Below are positions 61,333 to 64,000 of a DNA stretch of 64,000 bases, piece by piece. The notes under the pieces are model-generated. The model made no database searches and had not been told where the DNA came from. It saw only the letters and a program-made list of their open reading frames with translations. Origin of the DNA: Streptomyces spiralis (GTDB lineage: Bacteria > Actinomycetota > Actinomycetes > Streptomycetales > Streptomycetaceae). Position 1 is the stretch's first letter. Each line of letters opens with the position of its first letter. The stretch spans positions 124,001 through 188,000 of the forward strand of contig NZ_BNBC01000002.1 in the NCBI RefSeq assembly GCF_014654675.1, written 5' to 3'. The position numbers were made by a program, and so were the translations under genes.

Positions 61333-62448
61333 GTGCTGACGAGTCTGGCGGTCCCTGACGGAGTGTCCGCGTCCGTGCCCATCGGTTTCGTCACCTCCAT
61401 CGCGCTGCTCGCGCTGTGCACGTTCGCCGCTCTCCGGCCCCCCATGCCGCGGCATTCGAGCCGGTCGAACCTCTGGTTCTGGCTCGGGTATCTCCTCAAC
61501 GAGCAGCCGTTCCTCGGCCTGGCCCTGGTGGCCCTCAGCGCCTTTCCGGCGCTGACGACCGGCGTCGGTACGCCGGTGTGGTGGCTCACGGTCGCGCTCA
61601 CCGCCGCACCGGCCTGTGGCCTGGCCGCGATCGCGGTCCGGACCCGCTCGGCGCGAGGCGTCCTGGAGGCGGCCCTGGCGGCCGGACCAGGCATCCGGAT
61701 GCCCCACAGCCGCCTGCCCCTCCTCCGGATCCTGCTGCTGCCGTTGGTGTCGTGGCGGCCCGGCGTCCGCCGGATCCGCGACCGCCGGTACGGCGACGCA
61801 CGGACCCAACGCCTCGACGTCTACGTCTCCCGCAGCCGGCCGCACGGTGCCCCGATCCTGCTGTATCTGCACGGCGGGGGGTTCGTCATGGGCAGCAAGC
61901 TCCTCGGCGCTCGGCCCCTGCTCTACCGCCTGGCCGACCACGGGTGGGTCTGCGCGAGCGCGAACTACCGGCTGCGGACCGCCTACACCGACTCGCTCGC
62001 GGACGTGAGACAGGCGATCGCCTGGCTGCGCGAACACGCCGAAGAGCTGGGCGCCGATCCGTCACGTCCGGTCGTCGCCGGGGGATCGGCCGGAGCCCAT
62101 CTGGCAGCGACCATCGCGCTGACCGACGCCTCGATCGCGGGCGCGATCGGACTGTACGGCTACTACGGACCGACCGCCGGAGGTGCGTCGGGCGCCCCGG
62201 CCACCCCGCACGCCCACCTCCATGCCGACGCGCCACCGTTCCTGATCGTGCACGGCACCCTGGACACCCTGGTGCTGACAGCCGACGCCCACCACTTCGC
62301 GGACGAACTCGCCCACGCCTCCGGCGCACCGGTCGCCTTCGCCGAGCTACCCGGCACTCAGCACAACTTCGACTTCTTCCACTCGCTCCGGTTCCATGCC
62401 GTCGCCGACGCCGTCGAGGCCTTCGCGGTCTGGGCCGTACGTCGGTGA
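61333..62448 (+). CDS. Alpha/beta hydrolase of the HSL-like esterase family
   Basis: The 371-residue protein has two or three N-terminal hydrophobic segments (about residues 12-32, 55-80 and 84-105) and a C-terminal esterase domain. The oxyanion motif YLHGGGFVMG lies near residue 178, the nucleophile is S252 in VAGGSAGAHLA, an Asp lies in HGTLDTLVL and the His in PGTQHNFD. It is probably a membrane-anchored lipase/esterase of the hormone-sensitive-lipase type. GTG at 61333 follows AGGGGAGG by four bases; the frame is open further upstream into the terminator, so an earlier start is unlikely. Confidence 0.8.
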   Translation: MLTSLAVPDGVSASVPIGFVTSIALLALCTFAALRPPMPRHSSRSNLWFWLGYLLNEQPFLGLALVALSAFPALTTGVGTPVWWLTVALTAAPACGLAAIAVRTRSARGVLEAALAAGPGIRMPHSRLPLLRILLLPLVSWRPGVRRIRDRRYGDARTQRLDVYVSRSRPHGAPILLYLHGGGFVMGSKLLGARPLLYRLADHGWVCASANYRLRTAYTDSLADVRQAIAWLREHAEELGADPSRPVVAGGSAGAHLAATIALTDASIAGAIGLYGYYGPTAGGASGAPATPHAHLHADAPPFLIVHGTLDTLVLTADAHHFADELAHASGAPVAFAELPGTQHNFDFFHSLRFHAVADAVEAFAVWAVRR

Positions 62449-62775
62449 CCCGATAGGTCGATAGGCCGAGGCATCACGGCACACCGGCGGCAGCGACCAG
62501 GTGGTCTTCCGGCTGACTGACGGCACGTCAGGTCGCGGCTGCGGAAGCGCTGCGGGGGCCCCTGTTCCAGTGGTGTGTGCCGAGTCACCCATTTCGAGTG
62601 CCGCCTGAGTTGTATGCATCACAGCGGAAATGTCCATTTGGCGTCCATGCTCGAAACGGATGGCGGCTCCCGAAGTGGAGCCCATCGGCAACCTCTTGGG
62701 CGCGACATTCCAAAGTGACCCATGACACAGAATCCGTGACATTCCTGCTTGTTCCCCCCGGAAAGGTGCCGCATT
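62449..62775. other. 327-bp intergenic region
   Basis: The gap lies between the esterase gene and the type III polyketide synthase gene. It is lower in GC in its second half (about 62590-62750), which fits a promoter region, but I see no clear hexamers, hairpin, repeat or RNA gene. AAGGTG at 62763-62768 is the ribosome site of the next gene. Confidence 0.4.
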
Positions 62776-63960
62776 ATGGCCGCTTACCTCTGTCCTCCTG
62801 CCGTGATACACGGCGAGCACGCCGTGGAGACCAGCCAGATCGTGGCGGAGGTGCGCGATCGGCATCCGCATGCGGCCTGGGCGCCGCGGATCGACAGCAT
62901 CGCGGCCGGCACGGGCATCGAGACCCGCGGGTGGATGGTGCCGCTGGAGACCGCCGTCGCGCCCGGCAGCGGTGGCGGCCTGCGGGCCGTCGGCGTCGGC
63001 CCGGCCCAAGAGGCGCTGACGCGCGACGGGTTCACCCAGCAGGACGTGGACCGCGTGATCGCCGCACTGGAGGCGATACCCGCGCCGCAGACCGTCCAGG
63101 AGCGCACCGCGCCGGCCTGGGAGGCCGTGCAGTCCTACGGGGAGCGTGCGGCCCGCGGGGCCCTGCAGATCGCCGGGCTGGACGCCGCGGACGTCGACTG
63201 CCTGATCACCAGCAACTCCACCACCCCGGCGCTGCCGGGTCTGGACATCGCCCTGGCCAACAAGCTTCCGCTCCGCAACGACGTGATGCTGCTGCCGGCC
63301 ACGCAGTGGGCCTGTATCGCCGGGACCCGCTCCCTGGCGCTGGCGGCGGATCTCGTGGCCGCGGACCCCGACCGGGTGGTCCTGGTCGTGATCGCGGAGG
63401 CGCTGAGCACGACCTACCAGCCCGCGGACGACACCCTCGAGTCCCTGATCGTCCGGCTGCTGTTCGCGGACACCGCGGTCGCCGCGGTCGTCACGGGCCG
63501 CCCGCGGCGCGAGTCGGTGCTGCGGCTGGACGCCGCCTGGCACCACACCCTGCCCGGCACCCACGACCTGCACCGCCTGGACACACGGGCGGACGGCACC
63601 CACTTCGTTATGGACCGGCGCGGCCCGCGCGCCGTGCAGGAGACGGTCACCGCGATGTGGGAGTGGCTGCGCGTGCGCTACCAGGACCACCCCGACGCCT
63701 GGCACCCCGACGTGCTGCTCGCGCACCCCGGCGGGACCCGGGTGCTGGAGTACATGGAGCAGACGATGCCCGACGCATGGCCGTCCGGGCTGCTGGACCA
63801 CAGCCGGGACGGCTACACCACCGGCAACCGCGGCGGCGCCGCCGTGTTCGACATCATGCGGCGGGCGCACGACGCCGGGCAGAAGCCGGGCAGTCGCGCC
63901 GTCCTGTACGCGGCGGCGCCGGGACTCAGCGCCACCGCCCTGGACGGGGAGTGGCTGTAG
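62776..63960 (+). CDS. Type III polyketide synthase (chalcone synthase-like)
   Basis: The 394-residue homodimeric thiolase-fold enzyme has the full Cys-His-Asn triad of type III PKS: C180 in TQWACIAGTRSLAL, H317 in VLLAHPGGTRVL and N351 in YTTGNRGGAAVFDIM. It has an N-terminal half with DCLITSNSTTPALPG. The sequence differs from my recollection of RppA and germicidin synthase, so starter unit and product are unknown. AAGGTG lies 7 bases before the ATG. Tailoring genes, if any, are beyond the right edge. Confidence 0.85.
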   Translation: MAAYLCPPAVIHGEHAVETSQIVAEVRDRHPHAAWAPRIDSIAAGTGIETRGWMVPLETAVAPGSGGGLRAVGVGPAQEALTRDGFTQQDVDRVIAALEAIPAPQTVQERTAPAWEAVQSYGERAARGALQIAGLDAADVDCLITSNSTTPALPGLDIALANKLPLRNDVMLLPATQWACIAGTRSLALAADLVAADPDRVVLVVIAEALSTTYQPADDTLESLIVRLLFADTAVAAVVTGRPRRESVLRLDAAWHHTLPGTHDLHRLDTRADGTHFVMDRRGPRAVQETVTAMWEWLRVRYQDHPDAWHPDVLLAHPGGTRVLEYMEQTMPDAWPSGLLDHSRDGYTTGNRGGAAVFDIMRRAHDAGQKPGSRAVLYAAAPGLSATALDGEWL

Positions 63961-64000
63961 CGCGCGCCCGTGCCGCCCGCATCGGCGGACGGGCCGTCCG

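Overview
The window is high-GC actinobacterial DNA, almost certainly from a Streptomyces. Pointers are the codon bias, GTG starts behind strong AGGAGG-like sites, Streptomyces-type small families (DUF397, a DUF6643-like protein, an Rv1733c-like membrane protein, a TerD tandem), Tat and Sec exoenzymes carrying ricin-type CBM13 modules, and MalFG-type sugar importers with no ATPase of their own. No tRNA, rRNA, CRISPR array or intact insertion sequence was seen.

Positions 1 to about 22.6 kb look like ordinary chromosomal housekeeping and accessory genes. They include an anti-sigma-like ATPase cut by the left edge, a Cds1/CysM-like PLP enzyme, an SRPBCC protein, a DeoR regulator and a large membrane protein ending in a lipase-type hydrolase. 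That gene overlaps convergently with a beta-helix/AAA+ fusion. Next come a MOSC protein, a tandem TerD protein, an HpnB-like glycosyltransferase, a glutamate racemase-like protein, an O-antigen-ligase-like protein, apolipoprotein N-acyltransferase (lnt), a Nudix hydrolase, a PucR-like GAF regulator, an orphan DUF397 protein and a small four-cysteine secreted protein.

From 22.7 to 61.2 kb lies one large plant-polysaccharide locus. It holds: (i) a sugar ABC importer (22.7-25.9 kb, minus strand) divergent from the enzyme genes; (ii) rightward secreted enzymes, CE3-like esterase-CBM13 and GH10 xylanase, then CBM13-GH54, GH27-CBM13 and GH54-CBM13, then GH59-CBM13, GH29-CBM13 and a CE1-like esterase-CBM13, each group ending at a strong hairpin; (iii) a leftward importer with a cytosolic GH39 and a divergent LacI regulator (41.4-47.5 kb); (iv) a leftward set of L-fuconate dehydratase, Rbs-type importer and GH95 with a divergent GntR regulator (47.5-56.2 kb); (v) rightward GH43 and CBM13-GH62 (57.7-61.2 kb). 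Together they would remove arabinosyl, galactosyl, fucosyl, acetyl and possibly feruloyl groups from a xylan-type polymer, import the products and oxidise deoxysugars. The polymer itself is inferred.

The most unusual content is non-genic. A promoter-leader of about 195 bp occurs twice, 31 kb apart (26.5 and 57.6 kb), and its operator-like palindrome is kept by compensatory base changes. The first copy is followed directly by a segment matching the 3' flank of the GH43 gene, so it looks like the scar of a deleted GH43 gene. Gene remnants lie around it (CBM13 tails, a frameshifted signal peptide, a headless GntR meeting a headless beta-sandwich domain). Two operator families appear to link the modules: ACATGGGATGT-like sites before the first GH54 gene and in the fuconate dehydratase/GntR gap, and CGAAA-TTTCG dyads at the LacI/importer gap, before the first importer and before GH43.

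The right end holds an alpha/beta hydrolase and a complete type III polyketide synthase-like gene.
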